DNA from: Mesotaenium endlicherianum | Lineage: Eukaryota; Streptophyta; Zygnematophyceae; Zygnematales; Mesotaeniaceae | Direction of reading: 5' to 3' | NCBI GenBank assembly: GCA_009602735.1 | Contig: WELA01009811.1 | Location: 254,034-318,033, forward strand | Length of the DNA stretch: 64,000 nt | Shown: piece by piece, positions 32,484 to 44,127 of the stretch | Position numbering within the stretch: the stretch's first letter is position 1 | Layout: the number at the start of each line of letters is the position of its first letter | Made by a program: the position numbers and the translations under genes | The notes under the pieces: model-generated | The model's database searches: none | Told to the model about the DNA's origin: nothing | What the model saw: the letters and a program-made list of their open reading frames with translations, nothing else

Positions 32484-34837
32484 TTATGTCTCCACCATGC
32501 ACTTCGTCTAGAGCAACGCTTGGTGGAATGAGGGCGTCCACTGCAGCTTTAACCGCTTGTCTTCCCCCTAGGGCACTTGCTGCAAGGTCTGGTCCAGAGT
32601 GGGGCCATGTGACCATTGTTGCGGAAGCCAAGTCCAGGAATTCACATCCGAAGGTGAAGTGCAACTACTGCCCTAGGGAGTTTACCGGTGGAGTCACGCG
32701 GAGTCGTGGCCATTTCACAGAAGACTGTAAGGATGTTAGTCAGTGTGAGGATGTTTTCGATGAAGTTCTAGATCTCATGATTAGCCGTAGCAACGGTATG
32801 GCTAATTCTTTATTAGGAACGCGACGTAGGAAGAGTGTCATACAAGCTGCACGAAAGCGCGTGCATGAATGGGGTTGTGCAAGTGCTGGAGAGTCCCCCT
32901 CCTTAGGCAAGGAGTCAGGGCAAACCTCTATAAGTGACATATTCCAGAAAATGAATGCTGATGCTGTTCATGAGACTGTCGCCCGCTTCTTGTATGGCAC
33001 TGGTTGCTCATTCAATGTTGCTTGCAGTGACTTCTTTAGAGACATGTTGGTTGCTGTCAGTAAGTACACCCAAGAAACGGGTCTAGTGTATGTCCCGATG
33101 AAGGATAAGCCTCTTGGAAGTACCCTACTAGATAAAGAGGTGTCGAAGATAGAGGCTTGAGAGAAGAAACAAAAAAAGGGACTACCACAGATGGGTTGTA
33201 GCATTGTAGCAGATGGATGGACCGATCCATGTGGGCACCCTCTTCTTAACGTGCTTATGGTTGTGGGAGGCACTGAAATGTTCATGGATGCTATCAACAC
33301 TGAGGGTGAAAGGGAAACGGGTGAGTACATTGGTAGCCACTTGCTTGCGGCCGTGGAGAAAATAGGGGCCGATGATGTCGTACAATTCTGCACAGACTCT
33401 GCAGCTAACATTGTAGCTGGTTGTAATGTGGTTCGTGAGAAGCACCCGCACATATATTGGACGTCTTGTGCTGCTCACATTTTGGACCTGCTGTTGAAAG
33501 ACATAGGAAAAGTAAAAGAGCTAGAGGGCATAATCGATAGCTTCAAGCACTTGGTCCAGTTTGTTGCAAACCACCACATGCCTCACGCTCTTTACCGTGA
33601 GCATGGGGCAAGGCTTGAGAATAAACTAGAGTTGTTGAAGCCAGGACCCACGAGGTTTGCTAGTAACTTCCTTTGCTTGCAACGACTCCATTGTTGTGAG
33701 GGATACCTTACAAGCTATGGTGTCCGATAGAAGATGGCTCGAGTGGGCGGCAAAGAACGGTTGTGTTGGTGAGGCAACGGAGATTAGAGACCTAGTTCGC
33801 GACGATGAACTTTGGCAACGAGTGAAGGTATGGGTAGCCGTGTGTGAGCCGATTGTAGTTCTCCTTCGACTAGTCGACTCTCCACAACCTTCTCTTGGGA
33901 AGATTTGGGCTCCCATGAGTGCCATTAAAGAGCATGTGCATGAGATTGTAGGACTCAACCAGCACAAATAACCCTAGTTAAGAAGGACGTGAAGGCTCGC
34001 TGGGAGCAGCTTCACAGCCCCCTGCATTCTGCAGGTAAAAGTTTATTTTGATGTTGCTCACTTTTTTGCTTGGCGGCTGGCGTTCTCTTGCATGCTTTTT
34101 ATGGTGTGCTGGTCATTGTTTTTGTTTTTGTGCTTGCTATTGTTATTGCTCTCTCTTTTGTGAAGTGCATTGTGTTGTCATATACTAAGTTTACTTCTTG
34201 ACTTTGTTTGCCTACAGGCTACTATCTGGACCCCGAGTTCCAAGACCATGAGTCTTGGGCAATTGAGAAGTGTCTACTAACCGATTGGTTTGACGTGCGG
34301 AATACCCTTGTTGGAGGAAGTGTGCTTGACCGAGCATTGGTGGATCGAGAGTTGGCGCTCTACCGGCAGAGCGATGACATTTTTGGCGATGACATTTGCA
34401 AGGCTAATAAGATCATGATGCTTGCCCACAAGTGGTGGGAAACATACGGAAGTCATTGTCCTAACCTTCAGCTTCTTGCTATGAGAATATTGTCGCAACC
34501 CGGTTCAGCAGCTGCATGTGAGAGAAATTGGTGTGAGTACGGGTTTGTTCATAGTCCACTTCGCAATAGGCTGCTCCCTACTAGAGCAAAGAAGTTAGTG
34601 TACGTGCATTCTATGTTGAGACTTCAGGAGAAGAGTTTGGACTTCCTTGGACCAAGAGTTGGCGCAACTCCATGGGTTGAAGAAGCGGAGTTCTTGGAGA
34701 CATCTGAAGAGGAGGATCTCAATCTTGCCGTGCATGCCTCGTTGAGTGAGGGGATGGAGGTAGAGGAAGAGGAGGTGGAGGAGCGACCTAGTGTTTCCGC
34801 TCCACTAAGAAGAAGGCCGAGAGCGATTGGTTACTAG
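32484..34837 (+). pseudogene. hAT transposase of element D (BED finger, DUF659-like, dimerisation region)
   Basis: Cuts and pastes hAT elements. The BED zinc finger includes KVKCNYCPREFTGGVTRSRGHF (about 32655-32720; Cys and His ligands visible). TGA 33158-33160 interrupts in phase. The RNase-H-like catalytic part follows with CSIVADGWTDPCGHPLLNV, a TDSAAN segment and WTSCAAHILDLLLKDIGK. A frameshift near 33698 joins the frame DTLQAMVSDRRWLEWAAK. A GT-AG intron 34035-34217 joins PLHSA to GYYLDPEF with intact phase. The C-terminal dimerisation region has SQPGSAAACERNW and LVYVHSMLRL. An acidic tail ends at 34837. Start chosen at the first ATG before the BED finger; an upstream ATG at 32420 is possible. 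Confidence 0.85.
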
Positions 34838-35039
34838 ATGNCTAAGAAGAAGGCCGAGAGCGATTGGTAACTAGATGTGTTAGTCAGCTAACTTGTATGT
34901 ACTAAAGGTAGCATGTACATATTAAAGAAAATGGAGGTAGAGTTATGAATATATTTGAAAATCAATTTTGTGTGCCTTATGACTTCATGGAATGTTGTAC
35001 TTTGTGAATGACTTACATGGTATGGATTACCTCTAACTT

Positions 35040-35430
35040 CTTATGCATGCTTGCAAAGAGTATGAATTATGTTTATACTTTTACATTAGAGCTTATTTTA
35101 CTCGTTTAAGAAGTAATGATACTCCTAAGTGTTCTTCTTGAATCAGCTAGCTAGTTACAATGTACAAAAAGCATGCTCTGCTAAGTGGCCCACCCAATGC
35201 CAGTGAGAAAAGAAGTGTACGAAAATAATCCTAAATCTAACTTCAATCACTCTTGAATGTTGCATTTATAAGAACTTCTTAGTTGTTAAACTTGCTTGCT
35301 AAGATGTTGAATTATATTTATACCTCTTCATTGAAGCTTGTTGTACTTGACTAAGAAGTAATGATACTTCTCAATGTTCTAATTCAACAAATACATAAAT
35401 TAGGAAGTACGAAAAACAACTCTGCTAAGC
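35040..35430. repeat. tandem duplication in 3' part of element D
   Basis: Two diverged copies of about 245 bp share TTAAGAAGTAATGATACTYCT-like and CTCTGCTAAGYGGCCC segments, at about 35105-35195 and 35350-35435. No coding potential. Confidence 0.55.
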
Positions 35431-35711
35431 GGCCCTCCTCGCTTTGGCATGATTGAATGCCGTCTAGATGGTACATAAACAAAGCAGTTCAAACAATTTA
35501 TATTTCACTATAATAATGCGGGATATCGTAAGCTACTTATAATGAAAAATTGGTCAGTCGTCGCTTCCGGCTGCTGGTAGCGGGGGTTCGAGCCCGGCGG
35601 TTGGCGCCCGGGGCCATCTTTTTTGTGGAATTCCGTGATTTCCTTTTCGCCAAGCGTTTTAGCCCTTTCTGCTAAATAACAAAATGAAACAGACATTTAT
35701 AATAAACGTGC

Positions 35712-35778
35712 ATGGCTGATTGGGTAGTGTCCTACCCCTGCACCCGGCGGTGGGTGTTCAAATCCGCTTGCCTTCATC
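35712..35778 (+). other. tRNA-like (possible SINE head) sequence
   Basis: TGGCTGATTGGGTAG resembles a Pol III A box, and GGTGTTCAAATCC resembles a B box, about 40 bases apart. A second B-box-like GGGTTCGAGCCC lies upstream at about 35583. Neither folds convincingly into a functional tRNA, so a tRNA-derived SINE remnant is more likely. Confidence 0.35.
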
Positions 35779-36081
35779 CCTATATAGAAGAAGTTTAAAG
35801 CAATTTTCGAAATTGTCGCCGCAATCCGGGCAGAGAACAGATCCGAAATTGCCCAAAAAAAGTAATCGGTCATTTTGAACGAAATAAACAGTCTGACATG
35901 ACGTGCTTTTTGTACACGTGCGACCGACATGTAATGTCGACGTCGTCGCTACTGCACGTCGACGCCGTTGTGACGTTCGCGTACTAAGCGTAATAAGCGA
36001 ACTAGTCCATTTTTTGAACACCGATCTAAGCGAACTAGCGTATTAGTCAAACTAAGCGTACAATCGTACGGCGTAACCCTG

Positions 36082-36260
36082 GTGCTGAGCTAGGCTTTGA
36101 AAGCTGCTAAAGAGGGCATAACGGTGGGAAGCGACATTGGGGGTTCAAAGAGGGCCTTCTCTATGCAGCCTGTCTCTAAGGCGTCACTTGGAGGTGAAGT
36201 CATCAACCTTCATTGCAACAACAATACCTCTACAATGCAGCCACAATTTAAGCTTTAAGG
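36082..36260 (+). pseudogene. unknown open frame interrupted by hAT element D, right part
   Basis: Continues the frame of 29696-29832 across the target duplication (VLS-stop-ALKAAKEGITVG, then KRAFSMQPVSKASLGGEV). The TAG at 36091 is in phase. Family unknown. Confidence 0.4.
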
Positions 36261-36589
36261 CCTGTCGGGTCAATATATTGAAGGAAGCTTATGTGGTAGC
36301 ATTCTTTTGGACATTTAACACAGTCACCTGCAATTCAAGCCTTGCAACCTGCAGGTCAGCATCTCTTTTTTTCCCCTCTTGCACTTTAGTAGGCCTTAGC
36401 TATTATTTGGTTTGCCTCAGCCCGTCCCTTTTTGAACCAAGTGGCTCAAACATTGTGTTAGAGGTGCTTTATAAGCTCAAGAAATTTGTGTATGTATAAT
36501 GTGCTTTATCTTGTTCCAGCCATAACCACACTTTTTTTCAGTCTGTTTTGAACTCGACCCTGGCATAATTGTTGATTATGTAGTCTGAC

Positions 36590-37459
36590 TTTAAGCGGCT
36601 AAGGCTGCCTACTGTCATTCAAAAGAATAGAAGAAAAAATCCTAGAGATGCCTCAAACATTTCAGGAGGAATCATAACCAAACCTATTGAGGTCCAGTCA
36701 GGTTTTGGCATTGCAATTCTAATTGAAACGTTTACATTTAAGGTACTCAACACTGGCTTTAATGATCTCGTGCTAGATTGGTCTTGACTGAATAGACATC
36801 AAGCTGAAGTGTGTTGGAGCAAAAGTACATTTACAGTGAAAGAGCCAGCGATGGGCAGACTAACTTGGCACCCACATGTGCTCTTTCTGTTTTCCTTTAT
36901 GGCAAATGGTGGAAAAAGAAAGGCTTCCAGGAGGATGCAATTTGTTGAATGCAATGGAATTTGTCCAAAGCTGGAACCTGAAGGAAGAAAAAACGTTATG
37001 TCTGCTGCTTAAAGAGGTTTGTTCTAAACCTGAAGACATGGTTAAGAAAGAGGTAAGCCCTCCGGAGCACTCTATTGCTATAAAAGTTGTTGCTCAGTAT
37101 GATGACGTTTTTAACATGCCCCCAAGATTGCCACCCAAGATGGAGGTAGATCATAAGATTAAGCTTATACCTAGGAGTCAGCCTCCTTGGCAACGCACTT
37201 GTGGCTTGTCCTATGTGGAGAGTAAAGAGTTAAAAACACAAATTGCATAGTGGAGGAGGATGCATAAATTTTTTCCCAGTAAATCACCTTATGGTGCACC
37301 TATCTTTGTGAAAAAGAAAGATGGCAGTATGTAATTGAGTGTGGATTACAGAGCTCTGAACATAATCACTATAAAGAACAAGTATGCTTTATCGAGAATC
37401 AAGGATTTGCTTGACATGCTGTCTGGTGCTAAAGTGTTCAGTACGATTGGTCTCAAGTG
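36590..37459 (+). pseudogene. B-family gypsy fragment (protease to RT start)
   Basis: Parallels element B from about 18730 to 19595, with matching words such as AAGCGGCTAAGG and AGCCCTCCGGAGCAC, through to the RT IDLKSG region. It has many substitutions and stops. It ends where the LTR of element E begins, and no continuation is seen on the other side of E. Confidence 0.85.
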
Positions 37460-37963
37460 TAGTGAAACAGATAGATAAAGTACTTCGCAAAATAGAATAC
37501 TTTAATTATTAAAAACAAGGATCTTTGAACACAATTGGTAGCTTTTTGAAAGAAAGGTGACTTCTTGAAAGTTAATATACTTTTGGAATTTGGCATGTAC
37601 AAGAGTGATTCTCGAATGTCATTCTATGTTCTAGATCTTGTTTATATACTTGCTGAACAAGTAATTTCTAGGAAGGTGCGTGTTGATTTGTTGGCACCCA
37701 ACACATCCCAAAACTTGCCACCTCTTTCTAGAATAATGTACACATGTCCTTTTGCCCTAAAAATGGCACATTTGACTTTTGCCACATAGAGTTCTTCTAG
37801 GTCCTTCCTCTAACTTTGAAAATGCCTTAAAAGGTTTGAAGGACATGAACTAAGTCACTAGAGTATCTATTCACACATGACTCCACACAATACTACTCCA
37901 AATATATTCAAAAGCATTAAAATATATGCGAACTAATATATTATTACTCAAATCACTACATCA
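37460..37963 (-). repeat. 3' LTR of element E
   Basis: Matches 43522-44037. Its inner edge adjoins a run of C (G on the element strand), which serves as polypurine tract. Confidence 0.9.
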
Positions 37964-37984
37964 CCCCCCCGATAAAAAAAGCGA

Positions 37985-38120
37985 CATCTCGGCGTGTCAA
38001 GTTAGGTCTTACACATGTGGAGCAGACTAATCAACAGTTTCAAGTCAGATGCCACACATGTGAAGAGGATTAGTCAAAGGCGCCAAGTCAAGTGCTACAC
38101 ATGTAAGGTAGACTAGGCAA
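37985..38120. repeat. three diverged tandem units in 3' region of element E
   Basis: CAAGT, followed after a short spacer by CACATGTG-type palindromes and AGACTAG/GATTAGT, recurs about every 54 bp at roughly 38000, 38055 and 38100. Confidence 0.5.
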
Positions 38121-38864
38121 GGTCGTGGGTGGTGTGACCTTATTGGCTAGCCTGATAAAGAAAATTGTACAAGTTGGCCCAGAATCTGCTAAGAATTCAA
38201 AAATTCATAGCGTCCACACAACTGCTTCAAATCTAAAGATTCTAGTGCCACACGGAGCAAGTCAGAGAACTCTACCAGGTCACCAAATTTGAGAGCATTC
38301 TAATATTTGGAGTGTTGTTGAGAGCTGAGAGAGTAGGCACTCCTCCAAATCTGTGCAGAAAAATCTGAAAATCATAAGTCCTTCTAGATTTCTCCAAATT
38401 CTGCAAAGTTAGTCTCTAAATGGGCGTTGTAAGATGTTCGACCATAGTCTTGAGTTTCAAAGCATTATTCCAAGTTCAGGGGAGGGGAAAATATCAGAAG
38501 GCATATTCTGCCCTAATAATGCCAGCAGCCTGACCCCGTTCTACTCAGAGCATCATATCTCTCTCACTAGTGCTTCAAATTGAGCAAACTTGGACTCTAA
38601 ATGACCGGCTACTCATGGACTATAGCCAACTAAATTTTCAAAGTTTGTTATGCATTTCACCAGTAGCAGTTTTAGTTTTCTGTATGGAAACTGCGAGAAG
38701 AGAAGAGTGTCTAATGACAATTTTTCTTCTTTCTTATTCTTGCACGTTGCCTCCAAGGGGTCTTTTGTTGCTTCTTGATGGTGACAGGCTACTTTCCTGA
38801 AGTCTTTGGGATTCTAGTGGAGAGACTTGGGAATGGTTCAAGATGGAGATTGGCGGCATGGAAG

Positions 38865-40262
38865 CGTTTCAACTTTCTCTGAACTTTGTCAAAGTCTGAA
38901 TATTCTTTCCACTTCATCAAGTATTGCTGCTATCTCCTGAAATTTCTCATAGCCACTATGTCTTCCACTTCGTAATCCAAATGATCATCCACTATTGTTA
39001 AGGCTGGTGGGGTTGTCACTCGTCCTGGGAACTTGTTGTCGGGTTGCATATATGGCTTGAAGAGGGAAGCATGGAATACGGGTCGATTTGCATAGTTTGG
39101 GGAAGCTCTAGCTTGAAAGCAACTGGGTTGACTTGCTGGATTATCTTGAAGGGTCCCAAATACTTGGGAGAGAACTTGCTGCCGGCAGGCCAGTTGTTCA
39201 GGGAAAGATTCTTGGATGATAGTAACACGTTGTCACCCACTGTATACGTAATTTCTCTTCTGGATCTTTTTGCCACTCTTGATTGAGCATCTTACGCGTG
39301 TTGTAGAGCTTTCTTTGCTGCTGCAAGGGCTGCTTCTAATGTCTTCAAAAAATCTGTGGCTGTAGGTACTTCATCATGGCCAGCCGTGAAGCTCAGCAGC
39401 GTGGTTGGATGGAAGCCATAGTTGAGGAAGAATGGGGATTATTGGGTACAGGCCTACGTCGTGTTGTTGTAGGCAAAGTCCAGGGGGGTCAAGTACATGT
39501 CCCAATCTTGCTCCAGAGTAGACACAAAGGCCTTTAGAGAGGTCTTTAGGGTACAATTCATACGCTCGCTTTGCCCATCCGATTGCGGGTGGTAGGCAGT
39601 GGAGATATCCAGCAATGTACCCAACTTGTTGAAGAGATTTTTCCAAAAATGGCTTGTGAATCTTGGATCTCTATCCGACACAATTCTTGATGGTAATCCA
39701 TAGAGTCGGAATATGTTGTCAAAGATAGTCTTGCAAGTTGAGTTGCTGTAGCCTTAGTCGTTGTGCAAATAAAATGAGCCATCTTAGTAAGTCTGTCCAC
39801 CACCGTGAGTATTGCATTATGGCCTTGAGGTGTCACGAGCAGGGTCACGATAAAGTCCATTGAGATGTCCGTCCATGTTTTTTTGGGGATTGGTAGTGGT
39901 TGGAGAAGTCCTCCCGTCTTTTGTGATGATGGCTTGACTCTTTGGCATGTGTCATAGCTCTTGCAGTACTCCTTGACTTGCTTAGACATGCCTGGCCAAC
40001 AATAGGTTCTAACTAGAACGCCCGTGGTCTTTACGATTCCAAAGTGTCCTCCAAGAGGGTTGTCGTGTGCTTCTTGTAGAAGCAAGAGCCGGAGGTCTAA
40101 GTCATTAGGAACACATCTTTGGCCCGTGTCTTGCCTCACCCAATAATTGCCTTCTTGCTCTTTGTATGGGTCCAAGGCCGCTTCTCCATTCTTGTAGTAA
40201 GGGTCTCTTTCATAGGCGACTGAATATGGAGCTTTCAGATCTGTCTTCAGGGATGTTATCAC
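38865..40262 (-). pseudogene. pol: Element E integrase and degenerate chromodomain
   Basis: HHCC region: EAHDNPLGGHFGIVK and CQRVKPSSQ. Core: ISMDFIVTLL, then after a shift SDRDPRFTSHFWKNL and HPQSDGQSERMN. The C-terminal GPY region is in 39276-39016 (FSPKYLGPFKII). Near 39010-38865 the chromodomain can be read as DYEVEDIVAMRNF, a stop, then YLMKWKEYSD. Several frameshifts and one stop show it is inactive. Confidence 0.85.
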
Positions 40263-40319
40263 TGCGTTTAATTGCAGTCTTGAGAGGGGGTCAGCCGAGT
40301 TTGTCTTGCCGAACTGGTA

Positions 40320-42356
40320 TCAAATCGTGATGTTGTATTGTTGCAAGTATCCACTCCATCTTGCTTGTCTCCTTGAGAGATACGGTTGCGTCTGGAGGTG
40401 CTTCAACGCCTCGTGGTCCGTAGTGACGTGCACCTTGTCTCCTTCAACGTAGGAGCGCCAAACCTTCAAGGCATGTACCATTGCCAACAGCTCTCGCTCC
40501 GTAGTTGTATGATTTTGCTCGGCTGGATTTAGCTTCCTTGACTCGTAGGCAATGGGCTGCAGTTCCTTGCCTTGGTCTTGAAGCAGGATTGCTCCTATTG
40601 CATAGGAAGATGCATTGGTGATGACGTGGAAGGGCCAATCTGGATTTGGACTTGGGAGTGTGAGCACCAGGGATGTGGTCAATCTTCGCTTTAACTCTTG
40701 AAATGCCTCTTCCTCTTTCTTGGTCCATGTATATAGCCTGTCCTTTTTGAGTAGAGATGTCAGGGGGGCTGCTATGTGCGAGAAGCTCTGGATGAATCTG
40801 CTGTACCAATTGGCAAATCCCAAGAATGATAGGAGTTCTTTCTTGGTCACGGGGGTTGGCCATTCCTCCACCGCCGTGGTCTTCTTGGGGTCCATCTTGA
40901 TGCCATCAGCAGTCACGTGGAGATCTTGGAACTCCACTTCTTGTTTGGCAAACTCACACTTTGACTCCTTTGCAAATAGCTTGTTTTGCTTCCGGATTTT
41001 GAGCACTTTTGTCACGTGTCTTCCATGCTCTTCAAGGGTCTTGCTGTAGATGAGAATGTCGTCCATGAATACCACCAGAAATATGTCCAGCATGGGCTGA
41101 AATATGGTGTTCATCATAGTCATGAAAATTGCTGGCGCGTTGAAGAGTCCAAATGGTAGAACCAAGAACTCAAAATGTCCATATCTTGTCTTGAATGCCG
41201 TCTTCTCTATGTCCGGTTCTGCGATGCGAATCTGGTGGTAGCCGCTCCGTAAGTCACTCTTCGTGAAGTACTTGGCTCCAACCAGCCGGTCCATGAGCTC
41301 ATCCATGCGCGGCAACGGGTATCGATTCTTGATGGTGATCTTGTTGAGGGCGCGATAGTCCACACACATCCTCAAGGTACCATCTTTCTTCTTGACAAAT
41401 AGCACCGGGGCTCCAAATGGCGACTTGCTAGGTCGAATGAAGCCATGCTCCAGTAGCTCCTTGATTTGCTTCTTGACTTCGTCTAGCTCCGTGTATGACA
41501 TTTTGAACGTAGGCCGAGAGATGGGCTTGCTTCCGGGCTCCAACTCTATCTTGTGGTCTACGAATCTCTTGGGGGGTAAGCCCTTGGACAATTCCGGGGA
41601 GAATACTTCTTTGTAGTCCTCTAAGACTTCTTGTATCTCCTTGGGAATGGGGCTGCCTTCTTGACTCTCGATGTCTTTCTTGATGTCTTTTGGCGTGATC
41701 AAGGCCAAAAGAAGCTTGTGTCCCTTCCTCTCAAGTCTCTTGAGTTGGAGGGCGGACAATAGTATTTTGTGTGTCGGCTCTTTGATGTCTTGGGTCTGGA
41801 TATTCTGGATTGCGCGCAAAATACAGATTCTTGAAGTGATGTCATTCTTGATCTTGATAGTACCGGCCCTCCAATCAACTTGGGGGTTGTGCTTGGTCAA
41901 CCAAGGCGTCCCTAGGATGACGTCGTACTTGCCCAATTGCATGGGGGAGAATACTACTCTATCCTTGAAGGACTTGATAGAGAGTGACAAGGGGTACGTC
42001 TTCTTGGAAGGGGTAGTATAGAAGAATCCGTTGGGCATCATAATCTCCTTGTGGTGGTCAAGAGTTCGCAAATTAATTCCGTGGTTGGTGGCAAAATCTG
42101 CAACGATGAGGTTGCCTTGAGCTCCGCTATCCACCAAGATGTGGACCTTCTCTCCTCCAAGGTAACCTCTCAAACTCATTGGGGTTGGAACGTCGTCTTC
42201 AACGGGGGNAGGGGTCTTCACCTCACTTGGCTTGTTGTCTTCTTGTGAAGTGGGTCTTGGGGTGGTAGGCTCCTGGCCTACCGGCGCTGTCCGCTTTTTG
42301 ACAATTTTTTGGGGCACGAGAGTGCACGATGGCCCTTTTCCTTGCAAGAAAAGCAT
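40320..42356 (-). CDS. pol: Element E protease, reverse transcriptase and RNase H
   Basis: A 678-codon open frame. The protease active site is HILVDSGAQGNLIV. RT blocks are [38 protein letters not shown] and the catalytic VFMDDILIYS. RNase H has VITNASSYAIGAIL, with Asn at the usual first Asp (TDAS), then TTTERELLAMVHAL and VTTDHEALKHL. It follows Gag with a frame change. The N at 42209 lies between Gag and protease. Confidence 0.92.
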   Translation of the reverse strand: MLFLQGKGPSCTLVPQKIVKKRTAPVGQEPTTPRPTSQEDNKPSEVKTPXPVEDDVPTPMSLRGYLGGEKVHILVDSGAQGNLIVADFATNHGINLRTLDHHKEIMMPNGFFYTTPSKKTYPLSLSIKSFKDRVVFSPMQLGKYDVILGTPWLTKHNPQVDWRAGTIKIKNDITSRICILRAIQNIQTQDIKEPTHKILLSALQLKRLERKGHKLLLALITPKDIKKDIESQEGSPIPKEIQEVLEDYKEVFSPELSKGLPPKRFVDHKIELEPGSKPISRPTFKMSYTELDEVKKQIKELLEHGFIRPSKSPFGAPVLFVKKKDGTLRMCVDYRALNKITIKNRYPLPRMDELMDRLVGAKYFTKSDLRSGYHQIRIAEPDIEKTAFKTRYGHFEFLVLPFGLFNAPAIFMTMMNTIFQPMLDIFLVVFMDDILIYSKTLEEHGRHVTKVLKIRKQNKLFAKESKCEFAKQEVEFQDLHVTADGIKMDPKKTTAVEEWPTPVTKKELLSFLGFANWYSRFIQSFSHIAAPLTSLLKKDRLYTWTKKEEEAFQELKRRLTTSLVLTLPSPNPDWPFHVITNASSYAIGAILLQDQGKELQPIAYESRKLNPAEQNHTTTERELLAMVHALKVWRSYVEGDKVHVTTDHEALKHLQTQPYLSRRQARWSGYLQQYNITI

Positions 42357-43338
42357 AGTCCAGCCGTCATGAGAGCTTCTTTTTCAGCCGGGGAGAGTCT
42401 TGCTTTCACTCCTTGCTGGTTTCTTGCATCGTAAGTGTCATTGGAAGGTCTTCCACTCTTCCGGGCAGCCGCGGGGTCCCTTCTAATAACTCCAATTTCC
42501 ATTGGTGTGGGTTTAGATTCGGATGTGGAAGGGGCTGCTTACACCCGCGTCGCCAGTGCCCGTGAAGATAAAGGCACGGAGTGCTTGAAATCCAAGGTAT
42601 CCACCTTTTGAGCCACTTCAATGATCTTTGAAAAGTCCGTCAAGTTGCGTAATTCCACTTCTTTTGCCACCTTGGGCTTGGGGCCAGACACATAACGATC
42701 AATCTTCTCCTCGAGCGACATGTTGGGGATCTCAAGAGTGAGGTCATTAAATCTGGATGTATATTCTTGAACGGACGTTGTTTGCTTGAGATGGCGAAGC
42801 TTTTCCCGAGCAATTTTCTTTGCATTGATGGGCATGAACTGCTTCTTGAGGGCTTCACAAAAATCCATCCATCTTGCATATGATGGTGGGGGCTCTTGGC
42901 CAGGTACGGGATGCGCCACAACTTGATATAGAGCCGCTTGATAGTTGCGCCACCATGATTTGCTGCTCCTCTGAGCAAGATAATGGCAAAAGGGACGTAG
43001 TCCTTCTCGGGTACTTCAAGGAATGTAAGGTACGTCTCCACTTGGTAGAGCCACAGATTCAGTTTGGCTCCTCTCCCATGGTTGGAAGTGTCTGCTTTGC
43101 CGAGTTTGATGAGTTTCCTTGCTCTTGTAGGCTCTTGTGGAGGCGCTTGAGCCGGGGCTGGATTTTGAGCGCTGCTTGCATTAGGGGCAATTATGGCAGC
43201 CATAGCGTCTCTTGACGCTTGCACGGTTGCTTCATAGGTGGCCAAACCCACTTGGTTGTGGACGGTCATTAGAAAGGCTGCCCACTCCTTTACGGGAACT
43301 CCTTGTGGTGGGGTCAACTTTGCTATAGCAGCTGCCAT
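42278..43338 (-). pseudogene. gag: Element E gag
   Basis: N-terminal frame from 43338 (VKEWAAFLMTVHNQVGL). A shift near 42930 leads to the capsid region in 42919-42539 (LKKQFMPINAKKIAREKL, SVQEYTSRFNDL). The zinc knuckle CFSCKEKGHRALSC is in 42502-42278. A possible further N-terminal extension reaches 43498. Confidence 0.85.
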
Positions 43339-43507
43339 GAGATTTGACGATGCTTCTCCTTGTGGTGCTTCTTGTCATTGCAGATTTTCTTGAGTGGGCT
43401 CCCCCATTGGCGCTAGAGGAGGGTCTCGTGGAGAGGAAGGGCTTCCTTCGAAAGTTTCCTGTTGGTCTTGAGGATCGGCCATCTTCTTGTGCTACCAAAG
43501 TGCCCTA

Positions 43508-43518
43508 CTCCGATACCA
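43508..43518 (-). promoter_or_regulatory. primer-binding site of element E (iMet tRNA type)
   Basis: The minus strand reads TGGTATCGGAG just inside the 5' LTR, the same one-base variant as in element B. Confidence 0.75.
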
Positions 43519-43521
43519 ATA

Positions 43522-44037
43522 TAGTGAAATATTAAATAAAATACTTAGTGAAATAGAATACTTTATCTATTTAAGACAAGGATCTTTGAACACAAGTGGT
43601 AGCTTCTTGAAAGAAAGATGGCTTCTTGAAAGTTGATATATCTCTGGAATTTGGCAAGTACAAGAGTAATTCTGGATTATGTTCCTATGTTCTCGCTCTT
43701 GTTTATATACTTGCTACATAATTAATTTCTAGGAAGGTGCATGTTCATGTGTTGGCACTCAACACATCCCAAAACTTGCCACCTCTTTTTAGAATGTACA
43801 CATGTCCTTTTGACTTAAAAATGGCACATTTGACTTTTGCCACATGGAGTTCTTTTAGGTCCTTCCTCTAACTTCGAAAATGTCTTGGAAGGTTCAAAGG
43901 ACATGAACCAAGTCACGGGAGTCTCTATTCATACTTGACTCCGCAAAAAAATATTCCAAATATATTCAAAAGTATTAAAATATATGCAAATTAAAACATA
44001 TGCAAATTAAAATATATAAACTTAAATCACTTCATCG
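43522..44037 (-). repeat. 5' LTR of element E
   Basis: Matches 37460-37963 throughout. Shared landmarks are GACAAGGATCTTTGAACACAA-like and AACACATCCCAAAACTTGCC. Confidence 0.9.
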
Positions 44038-44127
44038 GTTGCGCATAACCAAGGCATAAAACCTGGCTTCGCACAAAGCCCTATCGCACGTGCAATTCGC
44101 GCTGCTGGGGTTCCTGCTAGCGCATGC

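Larger units (their letters stand above)
29833..36081 (+). mobile_element. Element D: hAT DNA transposon, 6.2 kb
   Basis: Terminal inverted repeats CAGGGTTATGCCGTACG (left) and CGTACGGCGTAACCCTG (right) match at 16 of 17 bases. They are flanked by an imperfect 8-bp duplication. Subterminal regions repeat CTAAGCG-type motifs on both sides, as is usual for transposase binding. The interior encodes a BED-finger hAT transposase (32484-34837) with one clear intron. A stop and a frameshift make this copy non-autonomous. Confidence 0.92.
37460..44037 (-). mobile_element. Element E: chromodomain Ty3/gypsy retrotransposon
   Basis: LTRs at 37460-37963 (3' LTR) and 43522-44037 (5' LTR), each a little over 500 bp and clearly diverged. 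The primer-binding site for initiator tRNA-Met lies at about 43508-43518. The minus strand reads gag, protease, RT, RNase H, integrase, chromodomain. No target duplication can be recognised. Confidence 0.93.

Noticed and set aside
35712-35778. Functional tRNA gene
   Set aside because: A- and B-box-like words are present, but no convincing acceptor and anticodon stems could be drawn; kept only as a possible SINE remnant.
37985-38120. Regularly spaced units considered as a CRISPR array
   Set aside because: Only three diverged units with no constant repeat, inside a retrotransposon of a eukaryote.
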